Shown here piece after piece: positions 21,313 through 30,745 of a DNA stretch of 30,745 bases. The stretch is from Azolla pinnata. Taxonomy: Eukaryota; Streptophyta; Polypodiopsida; Salviniales; Salviniaceae. A program made the position numbers and the translations under genes. Position 1 is the first letter of the stretch; every line of letters begins with the position of its first letter. The stretch is from the NCBI GenBank assembly GCA_037176905.1, contig JBBBWG010001249.1, positions 4,813-35,557 of the forward strand, written 5' to 3'. Under the pieces are notes generated by a model that did no database searches, was not told the DNA's origin, and saw only the letters and a list, made by a program, of their open reading frames with translations.

Positions 21313-21406
21313 GCCACGTGGCACGTCCACGTCAGCCGCCACCGGAAATATCCCCGCCGACGTGGCTGCCACGTGGACATACACCACGTGGACGGCGGCC
21401 ACGTGG
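21313..21406 (+). promoter_or_regulatory. G-box/ABRE cluster with CE1-like and GCC-like elements
   Basis: Seven ACGT cores fall within 89 bp (starting 21316, 21323, 21329, 21360, 21371, 21386 and 21401). Four are CCACGTGG G-boxes (21314, 21369, 21384, 21399), the last three spaced exactly 15 bp apart. Others are CCACGTCA (21327) and GACGTGGC (21359). GCCACCGG at 21338-21345 matches eight of nine bases of coupling element 1 (TGCCACCGG), and GCCGCC sits just before it. ABRE plus CE1 is the known abscisic-acid response arrangement; G-boxes also bind PIF/bHLH and other bZIP factors. It lies about 820-910 bp upstream of the TPR gene ATG and most likely serves that gene. Confidence 0.75.
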
Positions 21407-21549
21407 CGGTGCGGATCTTGGGGCCTAAAATAAAATAAAAAATCGATTTTAAAAGCCCGGAAAATTCTTTTTTCCTTTTCCTTCAATTTTCACGGTAAAT
21501 TCATCAGATTGTATTATTTCTCAGTAAATTCGTTTACTGATAATTAGCC

Positions 21550-21660
21550 TTTCATTTATTATTATTATATGTAGTACTATTCTTATTAGTAGTAGTATTA
21601 TTATTATTATTAGTGTTATTCTTATTGTTATTGTTATTGTTGTTATTATTATTATTGTGT
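21550..21660. repeat. TTA/TTG trinucleotide tract
   Basis: An imperfect attatt/ttgtta run in the 5'-flanking region of the TPR gene, giving a poly-Leu plus frame. Low-complexity DNA. Confidence 0.8.
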
Positions 21661-21829
21661 GATTTCCTTTTTTTTTTTATCCAACTCTCTTTTTTGTCTT
21701 TGTGCATTTTGTTTTTTCGATTTTTTATCGCGTTCGAGTATTTATTTATTTATTTGCGATTTTGTTTCGTTCGGTTTTTATTTTGCGTTTGTTTTTATTT
21801 TTATTTTATTTTTCCATCTTCTCCGTTTC

Positions 21830-22222
21830 TTGGTCTTCTTCCTCGTCTTCGTCTTCGTCTTCTTCTTCGTCTTCGTCTTCATCTTCTGTTCTTTTCCTGC
21901 AGAGATCGCCATCGCCATCGCCATCGCCATCGCCGCTCTGATTCTGGCCATGACTCGAGCTCCTTCACGCCCCCACAGGCGCAGCAGAGACGCTTCCACC
22001 GGATCCGCAGCGGGAGCCGATGCCGCAGAGCTCTCCTCCATCGCCATAGCCGAGCCTCCCCTGGAGAGCCTCGCCTCCTCTGCGCAGCAAAAACCCTAGC
22101 TCTGGTACCTCCTCGCTCCTCCTTCTGCTTCGTCTTCGTCTTCTGCTTCGTCTTCGTCTTCTGCTTCTGCTGCTGCCGCTGCCGCTGCTGCTGCTCGTAT
22201 TTCGAGAGATCCGTGCACAGCG
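21830..22222 (+). promoter_or_regulatory. Pyrimidine-rich leader of the TPR gene
   Basis: Contains CTTCGT repeats (21835-21890), a strong acceptor-like ttttcctgcag ending at 21901, CGCCAT repeats (21904-21934), a telobox-like AAACCCTAG (22091-22099) and a second CTTCGTCTTCTG tract (22125-22170). A T-rich stretch before 21901 is compatible with a leader intron, whose donor is not determined. An upstream ATG at 21949 opens a 50-codon frame ending at the telobox TAG (22097-22099), a candidate uORF if this is transcribed. The main frame has no ATG between that stop region and 22223. Confidence 0.5.
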
Positions 22223-24922
22223 ATGGGTGTCGAGGTAATCCTCTCCCTGCAACCTCTCTCCCCCACAAGGCCCGCACGGAGCCTGCACGGCTCCTCCGCC
22301 GCGGCTTCGTGCGCCATGGGGCTGGGCCCGGCGCTGAAGCTCTTGCGAACGCAGAGCTTGGAGCGGTTCCATGGCAGGAGCAGCCTCCTGGCCTTCCCCC
22401 GCGGAGCGTCTCCACCGCCAACGCCGTCACAATCACCATCACCATCGCCATCGCCATCGCCAGGGATTCTTGACGAGCGTGGAGATCTGCGAGCCGCTGC
22501 CTCTCTCAGGGGGCGGTTTCCGCCCGGTTCCGGCGGCGGTGGGGGAGAGGAGGAGGGGGAGCCGCGGGAGCAGCGGAAGCAGCGGAAGCTTCTAGAAAGC
22601 TTCCTTCTCGACAGCGATCTCGGCCATAGCCATAGCCATGGCCACGAGGAGCAGCGATGGAGGCAAGGAGGGAAGGGCCAAGATCAAGATCAAGACATGT
22701 CGAGCATGGGCCCTTTCTCTGCCGCTTCTTCTTCTTCTTCTTCTTCGACTTGCCCTGCGGATTCGCAGGAAAGCCATAGCCGATCGAGGCCAAGATCGGG
22801 CTCTTCTTCTTCAGGATCGACGCAGATGAGCAGAATGAGCTCCGCATCCTGCACGAGCTCTTCTTCCACCATGCCCTTCTCCTTGCGGATGCTCAAGCGC
22901 AAGCACAAATTCACAGGCCGAAGCAGCAGCAGCAGAAACAGCGACGATTCTTCTTCCCTCCCGCGCCATGGAAGCTTCCACCACCACAATCATCATCATC
23001 GCAGCAGCAGCAGCAGCATCATCGTCGGGAACTCGCTCATCGACGCCTTCTCCTCCATGCTCCTCATGGTGAGGACCCTGCAGAGCCACACCCTGCAGAT
23101 CCGCAGCCGCTTCTTCCTCCTCCGCCAGCACCACGACATCGAGGGCCTCATGAACCAGGTCCACCGCGATCTGCACGCCTCCTTCCTGTGGCTCTTCCAC
23201 CAGGTCTTCTCCTGCACGCCCCACCTCATGCTGCTCCTCATGATCTTGCTCGCCGATTTCACCGCCTTCTCCGTCTCCAACAACCTCCCCATCTCCACCA
23301 TATCTGCCCCCGATCTCCGGTCAAGCCTTCGCAATCTCGGCGGCGCTTTCGCATCGCCGTCGATGGAAGCTTGCTCGTTTCATGCAGCGGATCCTTCGCC
23401 CTCCGCCTCTCCTCCTCTCCGCATCGACACTGCATGTCAGCACGGAGATGGCGGGGGCGGGAAGGTGGGAAGGCCGCGGATCGCAGGCGGCGCAGACGGC
23501 GATCCCGATTCGAGCTTCCTTCGCAAGATGAATGCCGCAGCATCTTCTTCTGCATCTGCTGGTTATGTCGTGGATGAGAAGCTCTCCTCGGCTCCTCCTC
23601 CTCCTCCTCCTCCTCCTCCCATGGTTCTAGGGCGGGAGCTCGGGTCTTCCGATGGCAGATCGGCTTCCGAGCTGGATATGGCCGATCCGGAGCTCTCCGA
23701 CGACACCATGAAAGCTGCAGCGCATGCCTTGGATGAGCTGCGATCCGCCATGCGTGATGAGCCCGAGGAGCAACTTGTGCAGGCCTTCTCCTCCTCTTCT
23801 TCTTCTTCTTCTTCTTCTTCCCCGGGCAACGAGAGGCTCCCCAACCATGCCGTCCTCGATCGCGAGACCATGCGGACGCTCGTCGCTCCCGTTGCCGTTC
23901 GGGCAGAAGACGACGACTATGCCTGCTACGATCGCACCGATCTCTCCTACCAGTTTGCTATCGGGAAGGATTCGAGTAATTCGATGCTGCTGGCAAACTA
24001 TGCCCAGTTCCTTTTCTTGGTGCGCAAGGATCATGACAGGTAATGCCCACCCTCCTTTGCATCCCTTTGTTGTGGTGTGGTGCAAGCCTTGGAACCATCG
24101 TTCTGAAGAGATGCATTTTATAAATTGGGTCGAAGCTTGCCAATGGGAACGAAAAAAAATCTGTGCTTAAGATTAGCTTAGCTTAAATGGTATATACTCT
24201 GTTACTCGTTTGACAAATGGATCAGTGCGCACTCACAAGCCCTTAGCCATTAGTTTGGTGTAGACTTTTTGGAGGCTGTGTAGAAATAGGCTCACTTCGC
24301 AAATCAGTGTATTTTCCCCCTTTAGCTAGCTACCCGTTTGGTGTGGACTTTTGAGAAAGTCTGTAAAAATGGCATATTTAGCTATTTGGATTTAGTGTCA
24401 GGAAAGCTGGAATCAGTTAGTGTTCTTTTCTTTGGAGATTACAAAACCTTAACAAGCCTTTGAAGGGTTTGTTTTGTTCATTGCTGAAGCCCTACTTCCC
24501 CTTTGGAAGATAAGAGAAATTGGGGGTTTTTATGTTCCAGAGTTTGAACAAATTACCGAATTTCTCTGTGTTTTTTTTTTTGGTTTTTGAGCCCTCTTTT
24601 CTTTGTTCGATTAGAGCGGAGGAACTCTTCGTTTTTATGTTCCAGAGTTTGAACAAATGCCGAATTTCTCTGTGTTTTTTTTTGTTTTGTTTTTGAGCCC
24701 TCTTTTCTTTGTTCGATTAGAGCGGAGGAACTCTTCCGGAGAGCAGTGCAATGCGATCCATCCGATGGTAATGCCATCACCTCTTTTGCATTGTTCTTAT
24801 GGCTAGCCCGGCGCAATCTCCAGGGAGCTGAGAAGGCATACTGTGCAGCAATCAGTGCAGACCCCGGGAACTCCTTCTATGCAGCAAATTATGCTTATTT
24901 CCTATGGACCTCAGGCCACTAG
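22223..24922 (+). CDS. TPR-like superfamily protein (two exons, complete)
   Basis: Exons 22223-24039 and 24721-24922 join in phase 2 (…KDHD-R-AEELFRRA) to give 672 residues. The first ATG after an in-frame stop at 22097 was taken. The N-terminal half is low-complexity (Ser, Pro, Gly, His runs). A hydrophobic segment (HLMLLLMILLADFTAFSV, about residues 335-352) follows a conserved LWLFHQVFSCTP block and may insert in a membrane. The C terminus holds TPR-like helices: NSMLLANYAQFLFLVRKDHDRAEELFRRAVQCDPSDGNAITSFALFLWLARRNLQGAEKAY, then FYAANYAYFLWTSGH. The layout matches a plant-specific TPR family like Arabidopsis At1g07280/At2g29670. Molecular role is unknown; TPR repeats suggest protein binding. 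Downstream of a G-box/ABRE cluster, hence possibly hormone- or light-regulated. Confidence 0.9.
24040..24720 (+). other. TPR-gene intron with duplicated 3' splice site
   Basis: Donor GTAATG at 24040, used acceptor GATTAG ending at 24720. The last ~105 bp are a tandem copy of the preceding ~105 bp (tatgttccag at 24531 and again at 24636). The copy carries the pyrimidine tract, the gattag acceptor and the first 14 exon bases, so a decoy acceptor lies at 24613-24614. Using the decoy would read AEELF and then run into intron sequence, stopping after roughly 28 codons. Confidence 0.85.
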
Positions 24923-26884
24923 CCCCTTTGCAAGAGTCTGCCCGAGCGTCTCTTTTTTTTAATTTTTCCCCAACGAGAGCGAGCAATCAAGCAAGTAATC
25001 GCTTTTGGTTTTGAGATGTAAATTTGGTTTTAAACCCAGTGATTTGGGAAAGAGGGCATGTATAGATTATTGGATTTGTATTACGACTTGGTACATAATA
25101 TACCCTCATTATCCACCATATGGTAGCAGTGTGTGTGTGTATATGTATTACCGTATATATACATACATAAGTATATATCGATCCCTGGAATGTGCGGTTT
25201 GTACCCCCTGAAATATTTATATATCTATATCTATTTACTTCCTATGCAGCAATGGGAGTGGAATTCTCAACATTCCACTGTATACCCATTATCTCAATAT
25301 CGAACTCCTCGTTCGCTTGCTATCAGTGTATATTTTCCAATCGTCTATCCCTCTAGTTGAAATCCGTGGATTGGATTGGTTTGCCTTGTATTTCTCTCAT
25401 TCATCTCTCGGTTTGCCAAGAAGTCTCCTTTGATGCTTTGAAGTTTTTCGTTTGGTTAGCCTTAAGTTTTGCTCATGTGACCATGGGGATAACTTTTAAC
25501 AGTTGTTTCGAACCTAATTTATGAAGCTTCCATGAATACTGTTGAACAGTTGGATCAAACCTTTAAAGGTTATTATACCCTTACCAGGGAAGATGTTGAT
25601 TAGTGTAGGACGATCACAGTTGGTTTTGTCATTTGGAGATCACTGAGAATTACTAGGGGAGAATCATTTTAACTTGGTCATATTTTCTAAACGCACATCA
25701 TCAGGTAGAAACCTCAGACTGATTGACTTATTCTGCATTATAGAGTTTCAAGTTAATCGTGAAGCTGTCATTGTTGGCGAAAGTTCGAGGATAGTTGAGA
25801 CACCTCAGCAATGCTCTCAGCATTCAGAAACTGTGGTGCATTCACAAGAACCTGCTTTTTGAAGGGTCAAAATAAGTGTTCACTAGAAACTAAGATTCTC
25901 GTGCTCAACACGCATATTGAATTATATGAATAGATTGGCAGGTTGCTTACACGATGAACTTGGACTCTTGTCACATTTATCTTGCTTTCAAAATCTTCTG
26001 AGCAGCTGGATTGACAGCCTTCTCTATTTGAAAAGTGGCTCGTCTTCCAAGTTGTCTTCTGATCTCAGGAACTCCACATCAATTATATAATAGAAAGCTA
26101 ATACAATCAAAACTGTTTAAATCAATATTGGGAAACCTTTTATACTGATCTATGACATGTCTCCTTACACAGGTAGAGAACATTTCAAAGACTTATACAT
26201 ACAAGCAAATAAGATTTCGATAATAAAACCTCAGCATACGTTTGGTTCAATATCGATGTATGTTTAGCTCAGTATTGGAAGCTGTACCACTTTCAAAACA
26301 ACGTATATTCAGCTTGGATGCTATACCACTTTCAAAACATGTGCTATTGCTTGATAAACCAAATTATCCGTAGAATATATAAATCACACCGACACAATTC
26401 TGACAGCCTTCTCCGTCTCCTGCCCATCGTTCACAAAATAATCAGATTGCACCAAAATCCTTCCTTCTATAAACTTTTGAATTCTTCAAGAAAAGGAATT
26501 CATATGAATCTATGATGACTCTCGACAATTTATTATATAGCATTAAAAAGGAAAGATAAAGCTCAGAAATGTGTACACCAAGAAAAATTTCTCTTTATTG
26601 CTTTACTGATAAGAACTTGTATGGAAGGGCCAACCAAGCGAGCCGAGTGAGAGCAACCGAGGTGTCCAAAAAAAATTTGCTACAAACTAGCCTACTAAGT
26701 TGGAGGGGGAGGGAGTGTAGCAGATATACATGATCTATCTGCAGCTAAGCTCAAACAGATTATTAGATCTAAAAAATTTTCACCCTACATTTTTCTCCAT
26801 CATCCTAGAAACAAACCGCCTCAAACTTGCGAACTAGAAACACACGCAGATACGGTGTGGTGATCGCAGTAAAAATGCCGTTTT
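24923..26884. other. Intergenic DNA between TPR and NTT genes
   Basis: The 3' UTRs of the two converging genes should lie here. A GT/TATA-rich simple repeat spans about 25125-25235. A short direct duplication (gct(g/a)taccactttcaaaaca) occurs near 26281 and 26320. A minus-strand AATAAA (26594-26599) lies 290 bp past the NTT stop. The small plus frame 25674-25862 has no known domain, and no gene is supported. Confidence 0.5.
26594..26599 (-). terminator. Candidate NTT polyadenylation signal AATAAA
   Basis: A canonical AATAAA on the minus strand about 290 bp downstream of the NTT stop codon. Plant signals are loose, so this is a candidate only. Confidence 0.35.
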
Positions 26885-29800
26885 TTAATTAGCCGGTGCT
26901 GATTCCGTGGGCAAGGCCTGGCTCGAAACACCATTGTCGCCATCAAAATCCTTCAGTTTTCCTTCATCTGCTTGCTTTGTCTCGGCAGGTACGGTAGCAT
27001 CTGTAACCACAGAGTCACTGACACCTGATGCCACTGGCTTGCCATCGAGCACAGGGACATATCTTCCTTCTATGAAGCCTTGCTCGTTCAAGGCACTCAC
27101 GAAACGATATGTTACCTGCCACAATCCAAGATCCCATTCTTAGTCCTCTACTATCATCAGTTCCATCTTACTTAACTCCGGTTCCATTCTAGGCTTTTAG
27201 AAACTGTTATCTATACTAACTTGTTCTTCCAAATGTGTTGTTGAACAAAAGATGCGTAATTAGAGAGTTCAAACCATACCATGAACCATTTCACAAAGGC
27301 CAATCCGAATTAGATTTGCATACCTCTGGCTTTTGCTTGTATTTTCCTTGCACAGCTGCAGATATTGCAGATAACTTGCCCTCCAGAAGTTTGCTTCTCA
27401 GATCTTTCTGAACAAGAGGGGTGAATTGTTTGTCTAAGGATCGTGCTGCAGCCAGCCAGGCCACAACAATGACAAGCAAGATACCACCAAGATATGGTGT
27501 CGAGGCCGCAAGTGACCCAAAACCAATGATGAGGAATTGCTGGATCAAAGCACCGCCAGATTTGCCCAAGGGATTGCAAACGACATCAATGGCAGCCTTA
27601 CCTTTGACCTGAAAAAGCACACCATTCCCAAATATAATATATTACTTACTAAACCATGCAGAGGCCTCGATATATATATGGAGATACTTTTAACTGTGTA
27701 CCTTTGTATCTTCATCCAACGGGATGTAGGCCATCTCTTTGCATGGATCGAAAAGACTGTACTTGGCGCTCTTGCTGAAGATATTTTGAAGGGCACCAAC
27801 ATACACAGCCGCAAGCAAAGGAGTCAATCCAAAGCTAGCCAAGAAAGGAGTCAATGGCTCGCTACAAAGGATTAAAGCAAAGAAAGCAACTCCAGTGACG
27901 AGTAGAACAGTGGGAGTGATGATGGCTGCAACACCCCATCCATATTTCCGGAAGATGAAACGGCTCAGGATCATCATGCTGAAAGTTGCAATTCCAGTGT
28001 ATGAAGAGAAGTCTCCCATGAATGAAGAGTAGTCGTTAGGGCTCGGGAACTGTCCCAGAAAACAAAACGAGAAGTTATATACTTTGTAAACAAAACGAAA
28101 CGTATGGTCCCAACATTATCGAAAAGCCTAGGCAGCATGTCAGAGTAGATCCATACCTGAGCTTTCAATTTAGATTTCCAGGTAACCTCCACGAGATTGA
28201 TACTAATACCATACGCAACAACAAGGGTTGCAAGGTCACGAATGTACGGTGAGGTCAACAAGAACTTGAAGCCTTCAATCATTCCAAGTTTTGGTTTTTC
28301 CTTCTGCACAGCACCAAAAGAACTTCCTGGTTATAACATTACTTACCCAACCGAATACTAGGAAAAACGGATCTTCCATTTGGCATACCTTCTTTCGGAC
28401 CTCTGCTTTGGGTAAAGAAGGATCGTTCACTACATACTTGTTAACCCACCAATGGATGCCACAAATAACAAATCCGAGGACAACCACCAAGCTCATCATG
28501 CCTTTCAGAGAGAATCCCCAGCCGTCTACGTTGGTGGGAAGATTGCTACGCAGGTGAGAGAAGTACTTAACAGTACGGCCAGAGAACACTAGCGCAACAT
28601 TAGCACCGAGGCCAAATAGAGGATAGAACTGCTTAGCTTCATCTATAGTAGTAATCTGCACGTTACATATATAGCAAAAAACACCACTGCGTTCATCAGA
28701 TATCGATATCATAGCATGCTCGTCGGATGAAATAATAGGAACAATTGAATACAACAGGTGTTGCTTCATAGCATGCCTAGATGATGGCTTAAAAGGGGAT
28801 AACACGATGTAGAGTTGTAAAATCAATCTCAATTCCATAACATGCCTTAGCTAATGAGAAAAAAAAAGTGCATGCACAGCTGCTAAGGACAAAGAGACGA
28901 CGAATTTATAAAAAAAAGAAGATATTTTCTTCATAGCATGCCTAGCTAAGGACAAAGAGGGTCCTTATCTAAGGGGATAACAAGATGTAGAGTTGTAAAA
29001 TCAACCTCAATTCCATGACATGCCTTAGCTAATGATAAAAAAAAGTGCATGTGCAACTACGGACAAAGAGACAACGAATGTTAAAAAAAAAGATATTTTC
29101 TTCATCGCAAGCCTAGCTAAGGGCAAAGAGGATCTTAAAAGATGGAAGGAAGCTCGAAATCGACATAGCTTCGTAGCAAGCCTGGAAAATGATACTGCTG
29201 AAGGGCATCATCAAACAATGACGAAAGACATGTAAAACCCAGCATGCTTAGCTAATGTGAGAAAAAAGGGCATTTAAAGCAGTAGAATCAATCGGCTAAA
29301 TGACACAAGAAGGGCATACAAACATGTAGAAACGCAAGAATCAATTCGCTAAATGACATAGAAAGGACATACAAACATGTAGAAACGCGAGAATCTAGTC
29401 ACTAAATGGCACAAAAGGGACTGTAAAGAATGTGGAAACCTGTAATTCCACTTCCATTTGCATGCCTATGGCTACATGACACAAGAAAGAAAGGCATACA
29501 AACATGTAGAAACGCAAGAATCCATTCGCTAAATGGCATAGGAAAAAGACATACAAACATGTAGAAACGCGAGAATCGATTCGCTAAATGGCATAAAAGG
29601 GACTGTAAAAGAATGAATGTGGAAACCTGTAATCCCACTTCCATTTGCATGCCTATAGGCATACAAACACGTAGAAACGCAAGAATTCATTCGCTAAACG
29701 ACATAAGAAAAAGACATACAAACATGTAGAAACGCGAGAATCGATTCGCTAAATGGCATAGAAGGGACTGTAAAAGAATGAATGTGGAAACCTGTAATCC

Positions 29801-30745
29801 CACTTCCATTTGCATGCCTATAGCTAAATGACACAAGGCATACAAACATGTAGAAACGCGAGAACCCATTCGCTAAACGACACAAGAAAAGGGCATACAA
29901 ACATGTCGAAACGCGAGAATCCATTCGCTAAACGGTCATAAGAAAGAGACATACAAACATGTAGAAACGCGAGAATCGATCCGCTAAACGGGCATAAAAG
30001 GGACTGCAAAAGAACGAATGCGGGAGCCTGCAATTCCTCTTCGATTTGCATGCCTGCCTAGTGAACGGAATCAGGAAGGGGAGAGCAGCAAAAGACGCAG
30101 AAATGCGTGCGTTACCTGGTTAGCAAAGCCCCAGAAGAGAACCGAGACGACGACGCTCCCCCATAGCTCCGCCATGACATAGAAGAGGCAGAAGGTCCAG
30201 ATCCGGAGGATGGCGACGGGGCCGAGGAAGCTGGGGCCGAGGAAGGCCAGGATCTTGTCGGCGAGGGCAACGGGGTGGAGCAGATCCTTGAGCGGGTAGA
30301 GGACGAAGGCGAAGCCCCCGAAGAAGGCGATGAAGGGCAGGATGCAAGCGTAGAAGAGGGCTTCCTTGGAGAGCACGTTGGCGAGCTTGGTGTAGAGGAG
30401 CATGAAGCCGATGGCCATGGGCAGATTGACCCAGGTCTTGAGGAAGGGGATGATCTCGGCGCTGGAGCCCTTCGCCGTCACCACCAGGACGTCCTTGGTG
30501 TCGCGCAGGATCGTGTAGTTGAACAGGATGCAGAAGAACATGAGGCCCAGGGGGATCACCTTCTTCAGGGTCGCCGCCTCCACGCCGAGGATCTTGGCCG
30601 GAGCTGCAGAAGACGAGCCTTCCGACAGAGATGGAGGAGAAGAGGAGGCATCTAGGCTTCCTGCCTCGGCCCTGGGGACGACACCACGGCGCTTCGTGCT
30701 CGCTAACCCTAACCCTAACCCTAACCCTAACCCTAACCCTAACCC
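26885..30745 (-). CDS. NTT: Plastidial ATP/ADP transporter, NTT family (5'-partial)
   Basis: Inner-envelope nucleotide carrier of the bacterial/plastid type that exchanges cytosolic ATP for stromal ADP, feeding heterotrophic or dark plastids. Minus-strand exons: 30745-30116 (open at the window edge), 28655-28389, 28303-28157, 28049-27702, 27608-27324 and 27115-26885. All joins are GT-AG and phase 0, giving 635 residues so far. The mature part begins near VEAATLKKVIPLGLMFFCILFNYTILRDTK and contains the conserved FLKTWVNLP, VMAELWGSVVVSVLFWGFANQ, PLFGLGANVAL, GRTVKYFS, VVAYGISINLVEVTWK, SAKYSLFDPCKEMAYIP and GKAAIDVVCNPLGKSGG, with about twelve hydrophobic segments as in the family. The upstream Ser/Ala/Arg-rich portion (RRGVVPRAEAG) looks like the end of a transit peptide. 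Before it lie seven Gly-Leu pairs encoded by telomere-type repeat. The true ATG lies outside the window. The C-terminal tail is Asp/Glu/Ser-rich, as in relatives. Confidence 0.96.
28780..29130. repeat. ~180-bp duplication in NTT intron 1
   Basis: Two copies anchored by ggggataaca(c/a)gatgtag (28795 and 28975) and catgccttagctaatga. They also share ttttcttcat...gcctagctaag. Period about 180 bp. A partial third copy fades beyond 29110. Confidence 0.8.
29290..30060. repeat. Higher-order minisatellite in NTT intron 1
   Basis: Unit A (~55 bp, acaaacatgtagaaacgc... ending in cgctaaa) starts at 29318, 29371, 29498, 29553, 29663, 29718, 29842, 29896 and 29953. Unit B (~60 bp, ggactgtaaa...ttccatttgcatgcct) follows as A-A-B, A-A-B, A-A-B and A-A-A-B. 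The compound period is 165-180 bp. The last block has an extra A. Confidence 0.9.
30704..30745. repeat. Seven perfect CCCTAA (TTAGGG) telomere-type repeats
   Basis: Seven exact 6-bp units run to the window edge. The motif is the TTAGGG type, not the TTTAGGG of most land plants. On the NTT sense strand it reads GGGTTA in frame as Gly-Leu. At a true right-hand chromosome end the plus strand would read TTAGGG outward; here it reads CCCTAA, so this is not a simple terminal telomere in this orientation. Confidence 0.9.

Larger units (their letters stand above)
28656..30115 (-). other. NTT intron 1 (1.46 kb), largely tandem repeats
   Basis: Donor GTAACG at 30115 and acceptor GTGCAG ending at 28656. 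Nearly the whole intron is tandem-repeat DNA of two families (listed separately). The other NTT introns are short (85-208 bp), so repeat expansion explains this one's size. Confidence 0.9.

Noticed and set aside
21613-22473. 286-codon plus frame overlapping the TPR gene start
   Set aside because: Low-complexity Leu/Phe/Arg composition from T-rich and CTT/CGC repeats. It runs in a different register from the TPR frame, which has clear family similarity.
25674-25862. 62-codon plus frame as a small gene
   Set aside because: No known domain and no strong context. It lies in the intergenic stretch between two converging genes.
30704-30745. Terminal telomere of the chromosome
   Set aside because: The C-rich strand is on the plus strand at the right edge, the reverse of a right-hand telomere, and the repeat continues into the NTT reading frame.

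Overview
The window is nuclear DNA from a land plant. It holds four intron-containing genes whose introns all follow the GT-AG rule, set in long repeat-rich intergenic DNA. The gene set (a CYP72-clan cytochrome P450, a peroxisomal acyl-activating enzyme, a plant-type TPR protein and a plastid ATP/ADP carrier) points to a plant. The exact lineage cannot be fixed from the sequence alone. No rRNA, tRNA, CRISPR or bacterial-style operon was seen.

Layout. 1-2700: a 21-bp satellite at the left edge, one copy of a dispersed repeat, and three tandem copies of a ~350-bp unit ending against the P450 stop codon. 2707-5226 (minus): complete five-exon P450. 5690-8060: a ~115-bp minisatellite, AGCAGA and TATGTA simple repeats, then a second copy of the dispersed repeat. 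8900-12789 (minus): complete two-exon AMP-forming acyl-CoA synthetase with a C-terminal SKL peroxisome signal and a 2.2-kb intron. 12790-14600: very dense simple-sequence DNA. 15600-20000: AT-rich transposon graveyard with a DUF4283/zinc-knuckle fossil, a decayed pogo/Tigger-type DNA transposase, a Ty1/copia fossil, a ~205-bp tandem duplication and a large inverted repeat. 20200-22200: a perfect-arm palindrome, a CAT/CAC tract, a striking G-box/ABRE cluster and a pyrimidine-rich leader. 22223-24922 (plus): complete two-exon TPR-like gene whose 3' splice site is duplicated. 26885-30745 (minus): plastidial nucleotide transporter (NTT type), six exons, lacking only its extreme N terminus at the window edge.

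The genes do not form a pathway. They are ordinary single plant genes: an endoplasmic-reticulum monooxygenase, a peroxisomal CoA ligase, a predicted membrane-anchored TPR protein and a plastid envelope ATP importer. No new multi-gene system was found. The most unusual signals are: seven perfect TTAGGG telomere-type repeats in frame with the NTT transit-peptide region; a tandem duplication that copies an intron's acceptor together with the first exonic bases; seven ACGT cores in 89 bp upstream of the TPR gene; a 45-bp near-perfect palindrome; and a higher-order minisatellite inside NTT intron 1.
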